DNA of 64,000 nt from Inia geoffrensis (GCA_036417435.1 CM070908.1:51431090-51495089); one strand, 5' to 3'. Shown: positions 1 through 11,918, counted from the first letter of the stretch. The notes: generated by a model not told the origin, from the letters alone. A program made the numbers and translations.

Positions 1-1968
1 AGCATATATATGCGTCTTGTTTTTGTATCCATTCAGCAAGCCTGTGTCTTTTGGTTGGAGCCTTTAACCCATTCATGTTTAAGGTAAATATCAATATGTA
101 TGTTCTTATTACCATTTTCTTAATTGTTTTGGGTTTGTTTTTGTAGATCCTTTTCTTCTCTTGTGTTTCCCACTTAGGGAAGTTAGCATTTGTTGTAGAG
201 CTGGTTTGGTGATGCTGGTTCTCTTAGCTTGTGCTTATCTGTAAAACTTTTGATTTCTCCATCGAATCTGAATGAGATCCTTTCTGGGTAGAGTAATCTT
301 GGTTGTAGGTTCTTCCCTTTCATCACTTTAAGTACATCATGCCACTCCCTTCTGGGTCGTAGAGTTTCTGCTGAGAAATCAGCTGTTAACCTTATGGGAA
401 TTCCTTTGTATGTTTTTTGTCATTTTTCCCTTGCTGCTTTCAGTAATTTTTCTTTGTCTTTTAATTTTTCCAATTTCATTACTGTGTGTCTCGGTGTGTT
501 TCTCCTTGGGTTTATCCTGTATGGGACTCGCTGCGCTTCCTGGACTTGGGTGGCTATTTCCTTTCCCGTGTTAGGGAAGTTTTCGAGTATAATCTCTTCA
601 TATATTTTCTCTGGTCCTTTCTCTCTCTCTTCTCCTTCTGGGACCGCTATAATGCGAATGTTGTTGCCTTTAATGTTGTCCCAGAGGTCTCTTAGGTTGT
701 CTTCATTTCTTTTCGTTCTTTTTTCTTTATTCTGTTCTGCAGCAGTGAATTCCACTATTCTGTCTTCCAGCTCACTTATCCATTCTTCTGCCTCAGTTAC
801 TCTGCTGTTGATTCCTTGTAGTGTATTTTTCATTTCAGTTATTGTATTATTCATCTCTGTTTGTTGGTTCTTTAATTCTTCTAGGTCTTTGTTAAACATT
901 TGTTGCATCTTGTCAGTCTTTGCCTCCGTTCTTTTTCCGAGGTCCTGGATCATCTTCACTATCATTATTCTGAATTCTTTTTCTGTAAGGTTGCCTATCT
1001 CCACTTCATTTAGTTGTTTTTCTGGGTTTTTATCTTGTTTCTTCATCTGGTACATAGTCCTCTGCCTTTTCATTTTGTCTATTTTTCTGTGAATGTGGTT
1101 TGTGTTCCACAGGCTGCAGGATTGTAGGACTTCTTGCTTCTGCTGTCCGCCCTCTGGTGGATGAGGCTATCTAAGAAGCTTGTGCAAGTTTCCTGATGGG
1201 AGGAGCTGGTGGTGGGTAGAGCTGGCTGTTGCTCTGGTGGGCAGAGCTCAGTAAAACTTTAATCCTCTTGCCTGCTGATGAGTGGGGCTGGGTTCCCTCC
1301 CTGTTGGTTGTTTTGCCTGAGGTGACCCAAAGCTGGAGCCTACTTGGGATCTTTGGTGGGGCTAATGGCGGACTCTGGGAGGGCATGCCAAGGAGTACTT
1401 CCCAGAACTTCTGCTGCCAGTGTCCTTGTCCTTACGGTGAGACAAAGCCACCCCTTGCCTCTACAGCTGACCCTCCAACACTAGCAGGTAGGTCTGGCTT
1501 ATTCTCGCATGGGGTCACCACTGCTTCCCCTGGGTCCTGATGCACACACTACTCTGTGTGTGCCCTCCAAGAGTGAAGTGTCTGTTTCCCCCAGCCCTGT
1601 CGACGTCCTGCAATCAAATGCTGCCAGCCTTCAAAGTCTGATTCTCTAGGAATTCCTCCTCCTGTTGCTGGACCCCCAGGTTTGGAAGCCTGATGTGGGG
1701 CTCAGAGCCTTCACTCCAGTGGGTGGACTTCTGTGGTATAAGTGTTCTCCAGTTTGTGAGTCACCCACCCAGATGTTATGGGATTTGATTTTATTGTGAT
1801 TGCGCCCCTTGTACTGTCTCCTTGTGGCTTCTCCTTTGTCTTTGTATGTGGGGTATCTTTTTTGGTGAGTTCCAGTGTCTTCCTGTTGATGATTGTTCAG
1901 CAGTTAGTTGTGATTCTGGTGCTCTCGCAAGAGGGAGTGAGAGCACGTCCTTCTACTCCACCAACTTG
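1..1968 (-). mobile_element. L1 LINE, 5' end: 5' UTR, ORF1 and start of ORF2
   Basis: On the minus strand this reads as the beginning of an L1 element. The 5' tip is near 1968 (ggtggagtagaagga motif), a 5' UTR of about 0.9 kb follows, then ORF1 from 1073, and the first codons of ORF2 near 130-1 run off the window. The conserved ORF1 stretches are RIIAVPEGEEREKG and, after the stop, LTADFSAETLRPRREW. A single in-frame TGA at 420-422 cuts ORF1 at 217 residues, although homology continues in the same frame past it. The element therefore looks fairly young but not coding-competent in this copy. Confidence 0.9.
420..1073 (-). pseudogene. L1 ORF1p, interrupted by one stop
   Basis: L1 ORF1p is the RNA-binding chaperone that coats L1 RNA. 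The visible 217 residues include the coiled-coil (repeated EELKNQQTEMNNTITEMKNT-type heptads), the RRM region (NIRIIAVPEGEE) and the start of the C-terminal domain (HTVMKLEKLKDKEKLLKAAREK). After a TGA the same frame continues with the C-terminal domain for about 75 more residues, so this is a point nonsense mutation, not a truncation. Confidence 0.88.
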
Positions 1969-2302
1969 AACCAATCCCAGTCATTATTAATTTATGGTCA
2001 GTATTGTTTCCTCCGTATTCCTACCCATTCTTCCTCCAGGAAGATGTTGAAGGAAATGTCATTTCATCCGTAAACATTGTGGTGAGTAGCTCTAAAAGAT
2101 AGGAATTAACTCAGTATTTTTTGAAAATATTATATTTTAAAATAGAAAAAAAAATTAAGTCAGCTTCTCTCTACTCCCCCACCCGCCATCACGATACTGT
2201 CTCATTTGAAAATTGACCATGGTGGGGGTTTTTGAAATGTTAATTCTCAGTCCGTACTTTAAAAGGTTTTACCACTTCACTCATCACTTCACCTTGCTTT
2301 TT

Positions 2303-2514
2303 CTTTTTTTTTTTTTTTTTACTGGTACGCAGGCCTCTCACTGCTGTGGCCTCTCCCGTTTCAGAGCACAGGCTCCGGATGCGCAGGCTCAGCGGCCATG
2401 GCTCACGGGCCCAGCCGCTCCACGGCATGTGGGATCTTCCCGGACCGGGGCATGAACCCGTGTCCCCTGCATCGGCAGGCGGACTCTCAACCACTGTGCC
2501 ACCAGAGGAGCCCC
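2303..2514 (-). mobile_element. CHR-2 SINE, short form
   Basis: The reverse orientation shows an oligo-T run then the CHR-2 body, ending in the tRNA-Glu-like head (reverse of gcgcagtggttgagag). A 13-bp target-site duplication, caccttgcttttt, lies at 2290-2302 and 2515-2527. The middle and tail segments found in the longer copies in this window are absent. Confidence 0.92.
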
Positions 2515-3089
2515 CACCTTGCTTTTTAGGTGCTCTCCAGAGAGCTACTTCCAGCATTTTCTATGTGTGAAGTTTGTTCTTCTCAGTTGGACGGTCTACT
2601 GACTTCCATCCTATGAACACATAGTTAACGATGCTGTCGCCTGCATCGGTGGTTCCACTATTCCATTTAACACTCGCTGTAATGAGCTAAGAAGGGGAAA
2701 ACGCCACAAAATATTCAGATATTGGTGCAAACTAGCTCTGCTGAGAAGGGAGGCATGGCAGAGCTGTCAAAATCATCCTCGAAAAAAACAACCCTTGGTG
2801 GAAATAGTGGTTTGTCAGTTCACGTTGGGATACTTGACTTAAAAGGCTTTGGGAGCTGCAATCAAGTAATGTGCAGAGTGGACTTGAAAGTCGAGGCCCC
2901 TGTGGACGTCCTCCTGCAGGCGTGCTCCTCTGGAGCAGGTGTGTCGGAGAGGGCGCGCCCCGAGAAACTTCTGCTTCTCACCCGAGATCTGTGAGTCTGT
3001 TGTTGAAAACCTAAACTGACCCTAAACGGTGCCACTCCCTCAGGTCCTTAGTCAGTTTCCCTTGTACATCTGAAATCAAATCAGACTTC

Positions 3090-3560
3090 AAAGAAATGAA
3101 AATGTATGTCCACACAAACATTATGATAGTGAATCATAAAAGCCAAAAAGTGGAAAGAACCCAAATTTCCATCAGCCGATAAACAGACAGACACCATGTG
3201 TTGTTGTATACAATGGAATGTTTATTCAGCTATTGAAAAAAATACATGCTGCAACAAGGAAGCCAGACACAAGGGCCGGGTATCGCATGATACCATTTAT
3301 ATGAAATGTCCAGAATAGGCAGATGTGTAGAGACAGTAGATCAGTGCTTGCTCAGGGCTGAGGGTGGTGATGGTGGGAGGAAAGGGGGAGGGATTGCTGA
3401 TGGGGAAGGGGTTTCTTTAGGGTGATGAAAATGTTCGAAAATGATGGTGACCGGTGTACAGTTCTGTGAATACACTAAAATGCATTCATTGCATTGTACA
3501 CTTTAAATGGGTGGGGTTTATAGAGTGTAAATTACATCTCAATAAAGCTGTTATTAAATA
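3090..3560 (+). mobile_element. L1M-type LINE 3' end
   Basis: Sequence typical of an old mammalian L1 3' UTR, with the ending gtacactttaaatgggtg followed by tctcaataaagctgtta. No ORF2 coding remains. Confidence 0.8.
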
Positions 3561-4040
3561 GCATTGGATTAATTTACAATGCCTCGAGATGTACCTGAAC
3601 CTCTTCCTTGGCATCTGTTTTTGCTTTTTGTCCTGGACTTGGGGTGTGGTAGGTGAGATGAGGGAGGAAGGCGATGTGGTTTCCTTTCATCTCTGAAACT
3701 CCACGTAAACTTAGTTTCTCTCCCCGCAAAATCACTGGAAAACAGAAGTGACTTTATTTGACCCTGCGATCTTATTTTACTTCCCGTTCTTCATTCGGGG
3801 TTAGGACAGTGGTTCCTTTAGCAGCTAATGGCTTCCTTCCTTCTCTACCCAAGACCCCCCCAAACTTACTTTAAAGCATTGTTGTACTTCTTGGGCAGTA
3901 GTCGGTGACTTTCCTTTTCTGGAGTTTTCCTATGTCGGCAGTTACTTTGGTCTTGAGAAATCAGTGCTGGTATCGGCTAAGGACCAGCTGTCTTATTTAT
4001 ATGACCCACAAGGAGACAGGATTTAAATACAACACCCAAG

Positions 4041-4179
4041 GGGATTCCCTGGCGGTCCAGTGGTTAGGACTGTGCATTTCCCCTGCCAGGGGCCTGGGTT
4101 CAATCCCTGGTCGGGAAACTAAGATCCCGAAAGCCAAGTGGTGAGGCCAAAAAATTAAAAAAATAAATATAAATAAAAG
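4041..4179 (+). mobile_element. CHR-1 SINE
   Basis: Head gggattccctggcggtccag, B-box-like ggttcaatccc, and an A-rich tail of aaataaa units. Flanked by an exact 11-bp duplication, caacacccaag, at 4030-4040 and 4180-4190. Confidence 0.92.
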
Positions 4180-4580
4180 CAACACCCAAGTCAGAGGTGT
4201 ATTTTCCTGCTGGTGTAAAAGCCACGCCAGCATGCTTCCCAGGGAAACGCGGCGCTATTTAAACGGCATTGGGGACCTAAGTGAGGCTTGGGTCTTGCAC
4301 CAGCTTGTTCACTTGACAATCTGCTGAAAACAGAAAATTGTATGGGGCGAGGGGGAGGACCACACAGTTGGTGAAAGTGTGCCTGTGGGCCTGCGTGTGC
4401 GTGTGTGTGGACTGACTCCTCGGGCCTCCCTCCTGGGACACAAGAGGGAGAGGCACATCCTGTCCTGACATCTTCAGGGAGATGTTCTGGTGAGCGGCAG
4501 CGTGCCTCACAGGTAGGGGAGCCATAGTATCCCAAACTGTTTTTTCGGTGCAGGGAAATTGTGTCTGTAATCTGCTAGAT

Positions 4581-4788
4581 CAGGACTTTGCAGACTACAG
4601 CCTGGGGGCCAAATCTGTGCTGCTTCCAGTTTTCAGGAATCTTTGTTCATATACAGCCATGCCTATTTGTTTGCATATCAGCTGCTCCCAGGCCTCAGCC
4701 ACAGAGACGAGCTGCTGCAACTGTCTGTCCTGCAAAGCCTAAAGTATTTACTCTCTGACCCTTGACAGAAAAAGTTTGCCGACTTCAG
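4581..4788 (+). mobile_element. Old DNA-transposon-like repeat (copy 1 of 3 in window)
   Basis: Degenerate copy of the widespread element with a tttgcagactacagcc... head, a middle like ttcatatacagccatgcct and the end agaaaaagtttgccgac. Related copies are at 16039-16250 (+) and 18152-18350 (-). I think it is a hAT-type non-autonomous element but cannot name the family with certainty. Confidence 0.6.
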
Positions 4789-5413
4789 GGCTCAGGGATG
4801 AATTCCCTTCCCTTGGGAGTCTGGGGACAGGCCTATATCCGTGGTACTTGGAACTTGAGCACTCTGTGTGTTTGAGAGGAAAAACCACAGGTCCCAGAGC
4901 TAAACTACAGAACCCATGTTAGCAGGCAGTTCAATCCAGATTATCCTGCACGGCGTGTTAGCTCTGTATTAATCAGATGGCTTTTTCTTTTTTTTTTTTC
5001 CCTTGGAGTTATCAGGTAGGTCATTATTTTTGGTCATCTTGCAAGTGTTCTTTAGTGGTGGGTTTATAACTTATTAGGAGCATTTAAAGTCATTGAGGAG
5101 CTGGCATGAAGCTAATTTACATTTTGCATGACATCAAGTTTAATATTTTATCCATGAGGGTTTTAATGTCCTCGTGGATTGGTAACCCAGGTAGCTTGCT
5201 TGCTGGGCCACTTTTAATGCCGTCCTGGTCCCAGACACCTGTTGAGTTCTTTGCTTACAGGGTTTCTAGGAATTTCCTTCTCTCTACAAATGGTGGCAGT
5301 GGAAGAGGCAATGGTGGCAGCCACCTCCCCCCAAACCCAGCCATGGCTACAGTTGGGTGGTCTGGGGATGGGCAGCTGGCCCAAGTTGGCCCATCAATGG
5401 TGTCCCCCGGGGA

Positions 5414-5605
5414 GTTTTTTTTAAAACAGTATTTATTTATTTTGGTCGTGCCGGGTATTAGTTGCGGCATGCGGGATCTTCACTGCGGCATGCAAATTCT
5501 TAGTTGTGCCATGCATGAGGGATCTAGTTCCCCAACCAGGGATCGAACCCTGGCCCCCTGCATTGGGAGCGGGAAGTCTTACCCACTGGACCTTCCCCAG
5601 GAAGT
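5414..5605 (-). mobile_element. CHR-1 SINE
   Basis: Reverse CHR-1: AT-rich tail (tatttatttattt), two ttagttg(c/t)-type units, ccaaccagggatcgaaccc (reversed B box), and a head ending near ggaccttccccagg. No clear target-site duplication was found. Confidence 0.85.
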
Positions 5606-7752
5606 TAGACTTGAGACTTGAGTTGCTGTCATCTCTCCCTAAGTGGCCAGAGCACTGACACTGGCAACATGGGTGGCCTTTTTCTTCTTCGTGGCTGGGT
5701 TACAGAGAAATCCAGAGGTGGAGACAGCAGAGGGAGCTTCTTGCCTTCCCCATGGCATCTTGGTCTATCTCGGTTCCTGTTTCTGCCAAGTGGGTGTTTT
5801 AGGGGCGGGTGGGGTTGGACCTCCTGGAGAACCCAGGAGCTCTCACCGTAAATGCTGGCCCAGGTGCCAGCCCTGGGGCCTGACCTTTCCCATAAGCAGG
5901 GAGGCAGTGAGGTCCAGCATAGTGGTTGTCAAACAGCCGGAGGATGCTGGAGCAGATTCAGGAGGTTTGGTTGGAAGAGGTTTGGTCCTCCTGACTGCAC
6001 TCTGACAGCTGCTAAGCTCCCGAGGCCAGCAGGGCTGGGGGCAGAGACGGGACTGCAGGGTGGATGTTGTGGACCTGCCCTGGTAGCTTTCCACCCGCCA
6101 CTCATCTGCCAGGCTTCCTGTCCCCAGTTCGCTTCCTCGGGATGCATTTGTGGGTTTCTGGGAGCGAGAGCATCAGCGGTAAAACAGCCATTTCCGCTTC
6201 TTCCCCTGACTGCATCTTCGTCTTAAGTAGTTCACACACACAAGCTCTATGTATAAAAAGTGTGTTTTTAAATTTACACCAGCAGGGCCAGACTTTGACT
6301 CTCGAACTTGGTAACTTTCACCCATAATGTAGCTCTGTGGTTTCTACCCCTAATAATCCTCCCACATAAATAGTTCCCCGTAGCTCCTGAACCAGAGGCC
6401 GAGTCATCACAAGCTTTTCCTAGTATCCAAGAGACTCCCAAGAGCTCTGAGGCTCTGTCACAGAGCGGTGTCTGTCACCCAAGGAGTCTGACCTGCTGCA
6501 TCCCTTTCCGGCTTTTTGAGCGTAACTCCAGAGAGGCGGCCCAAGATCTTCTAAGTGACCACAGCCTCTAGAATCAGAAAAGCAGGTGCAGGTCCTACAC
6601 CTGCTGCTGGCTTTGGGCAGATTGCCATCCTCACTTCTGTTTCTGCATTTTAAAATGTGGACAAAATTACCAACACTGTCAAGTCGTTGCCTTGATAGGT
6701 GGTGATACTTAGGAATCCCCTAGCCCGTAATATGGACTCAAGGAACGCGAGTTGTTCCCCCCCCCCGCCCGTGTAAAATGATGCAGACCCAGCCCAAGGC
6801 TGATCAGTTCTGCTAGTTGCCAACACATTTGGGTAGATGCAGCAGTGAATGGCTTTGAAACTGGCGAAGTGAATTTGGGGTGTTCCTGGTGAACTTTGAC
6901 TCGGATGCCAGCCCCACGTTTCTACAACTGAGTTGGCTGGGCTTTATTTTTCCATCAGGACCCTTCCCTTCATTTCTGTGTGTTCACAATGATGAGACTT
7001 TTCACTGGTGGCTTGCAACACGATCTATTGGACCATTTACTTAAGAACAGTAAAGTGTGGTGTCGGGGGCCTGGTCGTGAAGCTGTTTGCTTGTAACGTG
7101 AAAACCTTTTTCCCGTCTAGGAGCCCTACCTAGAGTGGTGGAAACCGTCTTCCATCCACAAATGCCTTCTAGTTATCCCCTGTGAAAGATGTTCGCTGGG
7201 CTCCCCTTTCCAAAGACAACATGGACTTGTTATCAATATTATAAATGCCTATTTGTTAAAATGTTCTGCCCCCAGTGGGCTGCTGCCAATTTAGTGTAAT
7301 CATCTCAGGTTTATTGGCCTGTGTGTCCTCCTCTTCTGTGAAGCTCTGCCAGGCCTCTCTGCGAGAGCACAGGAAATAGCAGGTGGACCTTTTTTTTCTC
7401 ATTTAAGGAATTATTACTGTTAAGCTCGTCTAAGGGAAAAGGAGGCTGGGGTCTGTCACATCATCTTGCCCGGGAAGGAGCTTCGTGAACTGTTTAAAAT
7501 TTCAGCTCCTTTGGCAGCAGCATCTTATTCCAGTTTTAATGGGAGCACTAGTTTGTGACCATGCCTGGTGGAGCATCGCCCGCCTATTTAAATTGTGAAA
7601 TAAACTAAGGGGTTTCTAGGTGTAACTCAGCTGCAGGGAAGAAGTTCCAGTAATAGAGATGCATTGTTATTGGCAGCCTTAAAAAAACCTCCATGGTCGC
7701 CTGTTCTTCAGAGAAAAGTCCAAGCTGAGCCACGGATAATTAGCTTCTCCCA

Positions 7753-7771
7753 GGGGAGGGGAGGGGAGGGG
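7753..7771 (+). other. Perfect four-tract G-run (G-quadruplex motif)
   Basis: Four GGGG tracts are separated by single A residues. This is the ideal pattern for a very stable short-loop quadruplex on the + (coding) strand of CMTM8 intron 1. Function unknown. Confidence 0.8.
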
Positions 7772-8258
7772 ACTTGTCATTTTTAGACACTCAGTGGAAG
7801 GAAAATGTGACAGTAAGTATGCAGATTAACAAGTCTTGTTCCTATAAGCCTGGGCTTATCAAGTTTTACAACCAAAAATCTCCCCAACCTCTGAGAGTGA
7901 ACTCAGGGATCTGAGGGTGAGGCTTGATGCTGCCCAGGTGGATTTTTCTTTTTTTTTGGAGTTTTATATTTTATTTTTAAAATTCCTGTGAGCCTTCTCC
8001 TCTGCAATATTTCTGGTTTTGATTTTCAGTGAAAAGGTGCTGTCTTAGTCTGTTGGGCTGCTTTAACAGAATACCATAGACTAGGTGGCTTGTCAGCCTC
8101 AGAGATTTCTCTCTCACAGTTCTGGAGGCGGGAGGTCCGAGGTCAAGGTGCTGGCAGATTTGGTGTCTGGTGAGAGCCTATTTCCTAGTTCATAAATGGC
8201 TGATTTCTCACTGTGTCCTCGATGGCAGAAGGGAAGAGGGAGCTAGCTTCCTGATGAG

Positions 8259-8288
8259 TTTTTAATTAATTAATTAATTAATTATTTT
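8259..8288. repeat. TTAA simple repeat in SINE tail
   Basis: Tandem ttaa units (taattaattaattaatta) at the oligo-T side of the reverse CHR-2, probably grown from its A-rich tail. Confidence 0.8.
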
Positions 8289-8492
8289 ATTTTTTATTTT
8301 TCAGTACGCGGGCCCCTCACTGCTGTGGCCTCTCCCGTTGCGGAGCACAGGCTCCGGACGCGCAGGCTCAGTGGCCATGGCTCACAGGCCCAGCCGCTCC
8401 GCGGCATGCGGTATCCTCCCGGACCGGGGCACGAACCCGTGTCCCCTGCATCGGCAGGCGGACTCTCAACCACTGCGCCACCAGGGAAGCCC
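8264..8492 (-). mobile_element. CHR-2 SINE, short form, nested in MLT1
   Basis: Reverse CHR-2 body beginning with a TTAA-repeat-derived tail (8259-8290) and ending at the SINE head. The interrupted LTR resumes on the other side, and the near-duplicate cctgatga(g/c)ttttt starts at 8250 and at 8493. Confidence 0.9.
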
Positions 8493-8759
8493 CCTGATGA
8501 CTTTTTAGAAGGGGCTTAACCCCATTCATGCACTGGCCTCGTGCAAGCTCCACCCTCATGACCTAATCATCTGCCAAAGGCCCCTCCTCCAAATACCATC
8601 CCATTGGGGGTTAGGTTTCAGCATATGAATTTGGAGGGGACACAAACTTTCAGTCTATAGCAGGTATTAACTTATTTATCTGTGATAGCACTTTTCCCCT
8701 AACTTACCCCCAAATCTTTGGATAAAATTGATGCTAAGATAATGTGGCTTCCCATACAA

Positions 8760-8936
8760 CTGTGCTGCAGTGTTGTTTTCTGTTTGTTTCATCTCCCTGG
8801 CCACACTGAGCATTCTTCAAGGGCAAGAGCTGTGTCTTTTTTCTTGCATGCGCTGGCCTCGTGTAAGCCCATCTCTTTGGTTGTCCTGGTGTACGGTAAC
8901 CTTAGTGCCCCTCATTCAGCTGGTGGAAGAAGGAAT
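8760..8936 (+). repeat. 177-bp direct duplication, copy 1
   Basis: Aligns to 9732-9908 over 177 bases without a single gap, with about 10 substitutions (about 94% identity). The similarity stops sharply at both ends. This copy sits in DNA that otherwise does not resemble the surroundings of copy 2. Confidence 0.93.
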
Positions 8937-9399
8937 GTGGCAAAGTGCCACGTCCTCCCCAAGATTAGTCATGTGTACAGTATTCCTGGACAGTCACAAA
9001 TGAAGTCCCAAGGGGCCAGTGGCTGACTGTAAAATGCTGGGTTGAGCATCTGAACCCACTGAGTGGAGGGACATTACCCTCCCAGGAGCAATGGTAGGTG
9101 ATGTCATCACCTAGGATGCAGACACTTAATGGGAGCCGTGAATAAGCCGGCTCAGGACAGCTGGCTTAGAACCTTCCCTCAGGAACGCAGGTCTGCTCCT
9201 AAGATGAAGCAGACGCAGCCAGGCGGTGCAGAGGCCAGCCCGGCAGGGGCCCCGGCACTCCCCCGACCTGCTGGCTGTCCAGGCAACATTACTTTGAAAC
9301 AGATCCTCCTGATGACGAGCCGCGCTCGATTACACGACTGGTTCACCCCGTGCAGCCATTGCCAAAGGAGATTTTGAGGGTGTGCCAGCTCAGAAATGC

Positions 9400-9731
9400 T
9401 GATGCCAGAAATATCTGTTTCCAGAAGTGCCTCTGGTCCTGTCATGCCCTCCTGGTGAATAAAATCTGAACTCCTTAACCTGCCATCCTGAGCTCTCCAC
9501 AGTGTGGCCCCAACCACTCTGTCCCTCCACGTCTCTCGCTGCCAACCCTCTGTTTTTGCCCACATCCTTAAAGCAGGTGGGTGCCAAGCCCCCGCCTCAC
9601 CACTGCCTGCCATCCTGGCCTTCCTGAGGCTGTTAGTCCTCTCCGAGCACCTAGAGTCATTTTTTGCTCCTTCTGAATGAACCTCTCAGCATTTCTTGAT
9701 GTGATTGCACTTCCTAGGCCCTTACCCTGGG
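9400..9731 (+). mobile_element. L2 LINE-like remnant
   Basis: Blocks such as taaaatctgaactccttaacc and ctccacagtgtggccccaac match the usual L2 3' region. Divergent; right limit unclear because the duplicated segment follows. Confidence 0.55.
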
Positions 9732-9908
9732 CTGTGCTGCAGTGTTGTTTTCTGTTTGTTTCATCTCCCTGGTCACACTGAGCATTCTTTAAGGGAAAGA
9801 GCTGTGTCTTTTTTCTTGCATGCATTGGCCTCGTGCAAGCCCATCTCTTTGGTTGTCCTGGTGTATGGTAATATTAGTGCCCCTCATTCAGCTGGTGGAA
9901 GGAGGAAT
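9732..9908 (+). repeat. 177-bp direct duplication, copy 2
   Basis: Partner of 8760-8936, 972 bases downstream. It follows L2-like sequence (9400-9640) and itself resembles the 3' part of an L2/MIR-type element (aagggaaagagctgtgtct, then ggaataaatgg just past the end). It is therefore the likelier original location. Confidence 0.93.
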
Positions 9909-10506
9909 AAATGGTTTCACACAGATGTGCTATAAACAGATACAGTCTAGGAAAACTCAAGTTTACATGGAGTTAGAAGGTAATTATGCTCCCAAACAGG
10001 ATTTTATGCATCCTCTTGTGAATGGCGCTTCTCTAAGGCTTTTAAAATAAATTTTGATTTACAGCAACTTGATAACATCTTTTAGGAAAAAAGCTAGAGT
10101 GAAGTTTGAATTTGAGACTCCCAAACAAGATTGCCAAAATAATCCCATTGCATTTTTCCTAATTACAAAATATCAGATTGAGCACATGAGGGGTTTTTGG
10201 AAGGCAATTTGGAAGGGTCCATTCCAAACTACCAAATTGTATAAGCTGTGCTGCAGCCTCTCCATGTCCTTAAAGTAGAGAGAAATTTCATTTTTTATGT
10301 GACAGGTCAAAAAGACTGAAGTGTAGAATATACTGATAACGGAAACTGCCTGGACAGTCTTCAGTAATATGGCAAATTAGCCTCCTTCTCCGTGGATTCT
10401 TTTGTGTTGCAGTAATAGGTGAACCTTCAATCAGTGAATATTAAAACTCATGAATATATACCTATAGGTGTGCTATGTGATCCTCACCATCAAGAAAGAA
10501 ACACTT

Positions 10507-11904
10507 AATTAGTTTTTTGAAAAGATCAACAAAATTGACAAATCCTTAGGTAGGCTAACTAAGAAAAGAGAAAAAAGACTGAAACAAAATAAGAAATGAA
10601 AGAGGAAACATTACAACTGATGCCACAGAAATAAAAATGCTCACAAGAGACTGTTGTAAACAATTATACGTCAACAGATGGGGCAATCTAGAAGAAACAG
10701 ATAAATTTCTAGGAACATATAGTCTTCTAAGACTGAATTGTGAAGAAATTAAAAACTTGAACAGACGTATAACTTAGAAAGCGATTAAATCAGTAATCAA
10801 AAACCTCCCAAAAAAAGGAGAACCAAGGACAAGATGGCTTCACTGGAGAATTCCACCAAACATTTAAAAGAGAATTAACACCAGTCCTCTCAGACTTGCC
10901 AGAAATTGAAGAGAAGGGAGCACTACCAGACTTATTCTATGAGGTGAGCATTACCCTGATACCAAAATGAGACAAAGATAGTGTAAGAAACCTGCAGACC
11001 AATATCCCTAGTGAATGTAGATGAAAAAATCCTCAACAAAATACTAAGAAACCCAATTCAACAACACATTAAAAAGATTATACATCATGATCAGGTGGAA
11101 TTTATTACTGGAATGCAAGGATGGTTCACCATATGAAGATTAATGTATAACACACCACATTAACACATGAAGGACAAAAGCTGCATGATCATTTTAATTG
11201 ATGCAGAAAAAGCATGGGACAGGACTCTGCACCCTTGCAAGATAAAAACGCTCAGCAAACTAGGAACAAACTGAACATGAGTAAGGCTATATATGAAAGC
11301 CCATAGTAAACAATGTACTCAATGGCGAAAAGCTGAAAGCTTTCCCTCTGAGATGAGGAAAAAGGCAAGGATGTCCACTCTCACCACTTCTTTCAACATA
11401 GTACTGGAAGCCCTGACCAAACTAAGTAGGCAAGAAAAAGAAATAAAAGTCACGCAGGTAGGAAATGAAGAAGTAAAATTCACTCTCTTCCCAGATGATA
11501 CGATCTTGTATGTAGACAACCCTAAATATTTCACCAAACAAAGCTCCTGTTAGAACAAGTGAATGAATTTAATAAAGTTGAAGGATACAAAATCCGCACA
11601 CAAAAATCAGTTGCATTTCTATACACTGGCAGTGAATAATCTGAAAAGGAAATTAAGAAACAATCCCATTTACCATAGCATCAAAAAGGATAAAATACTT
11701 TGGAATAAACGTAATCAAGGAGACAAAAGCCTTGTACAATGAAAACTACAAAGCACTTCTGAAAGAAATTAAAGAAGACAAATAAATGGAAAGACATCTG
11801 TGTTTGTGGATTGGAAGGCTTAGTGTTGTTAAAATGTCCATACTACACAGAGCAGTCTACAGATTCAACGCAATCCTATCAAAATTCCGATGGCATTTTT
11901 TGCA
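10507..11904 (+). mobile_element. Old L1 ORF2 remnant, left part
   Basis: Decayed reverse-transcriptase region of an L1 on the + strand. A short open piece at 11293-11553 keeps the polymerase motif as [12 protein letters not shown] (normally F/YADD). Many stops and frameshifts. A younger L1 is inserted at 11905-11918, and this element resumes at 13297. Confidence 0.88.
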
Positions 11905-11918
11905 AAAGCACAGAAAAA

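Larger units (their letters stand above)
8038..8664 (-). mobile_element. MLT1-type MaLR LTR, split by a SINE
   Basis: In reverse orientation this matches the MLT1 (ERVL-MaLR) solo LTR: tcttagtctgttgggctgc at the left, ctcacagttctggaggc, the ctcatgacctaatcatctgcc block, and atatgaatttggaggggaca at the right. A CHR-2 occupies 8264-8492. The copy also carries about 13-16 unexpected bases near 8531-8545 (see findings). Confidence 0.85.

Noticed and set aside
5106..5621. 171-residue open frame
   Set aside because: Its C-terminal third is a reverse CHR-1 SINE and the rest has no family signal; no splice or promoter context supports it.
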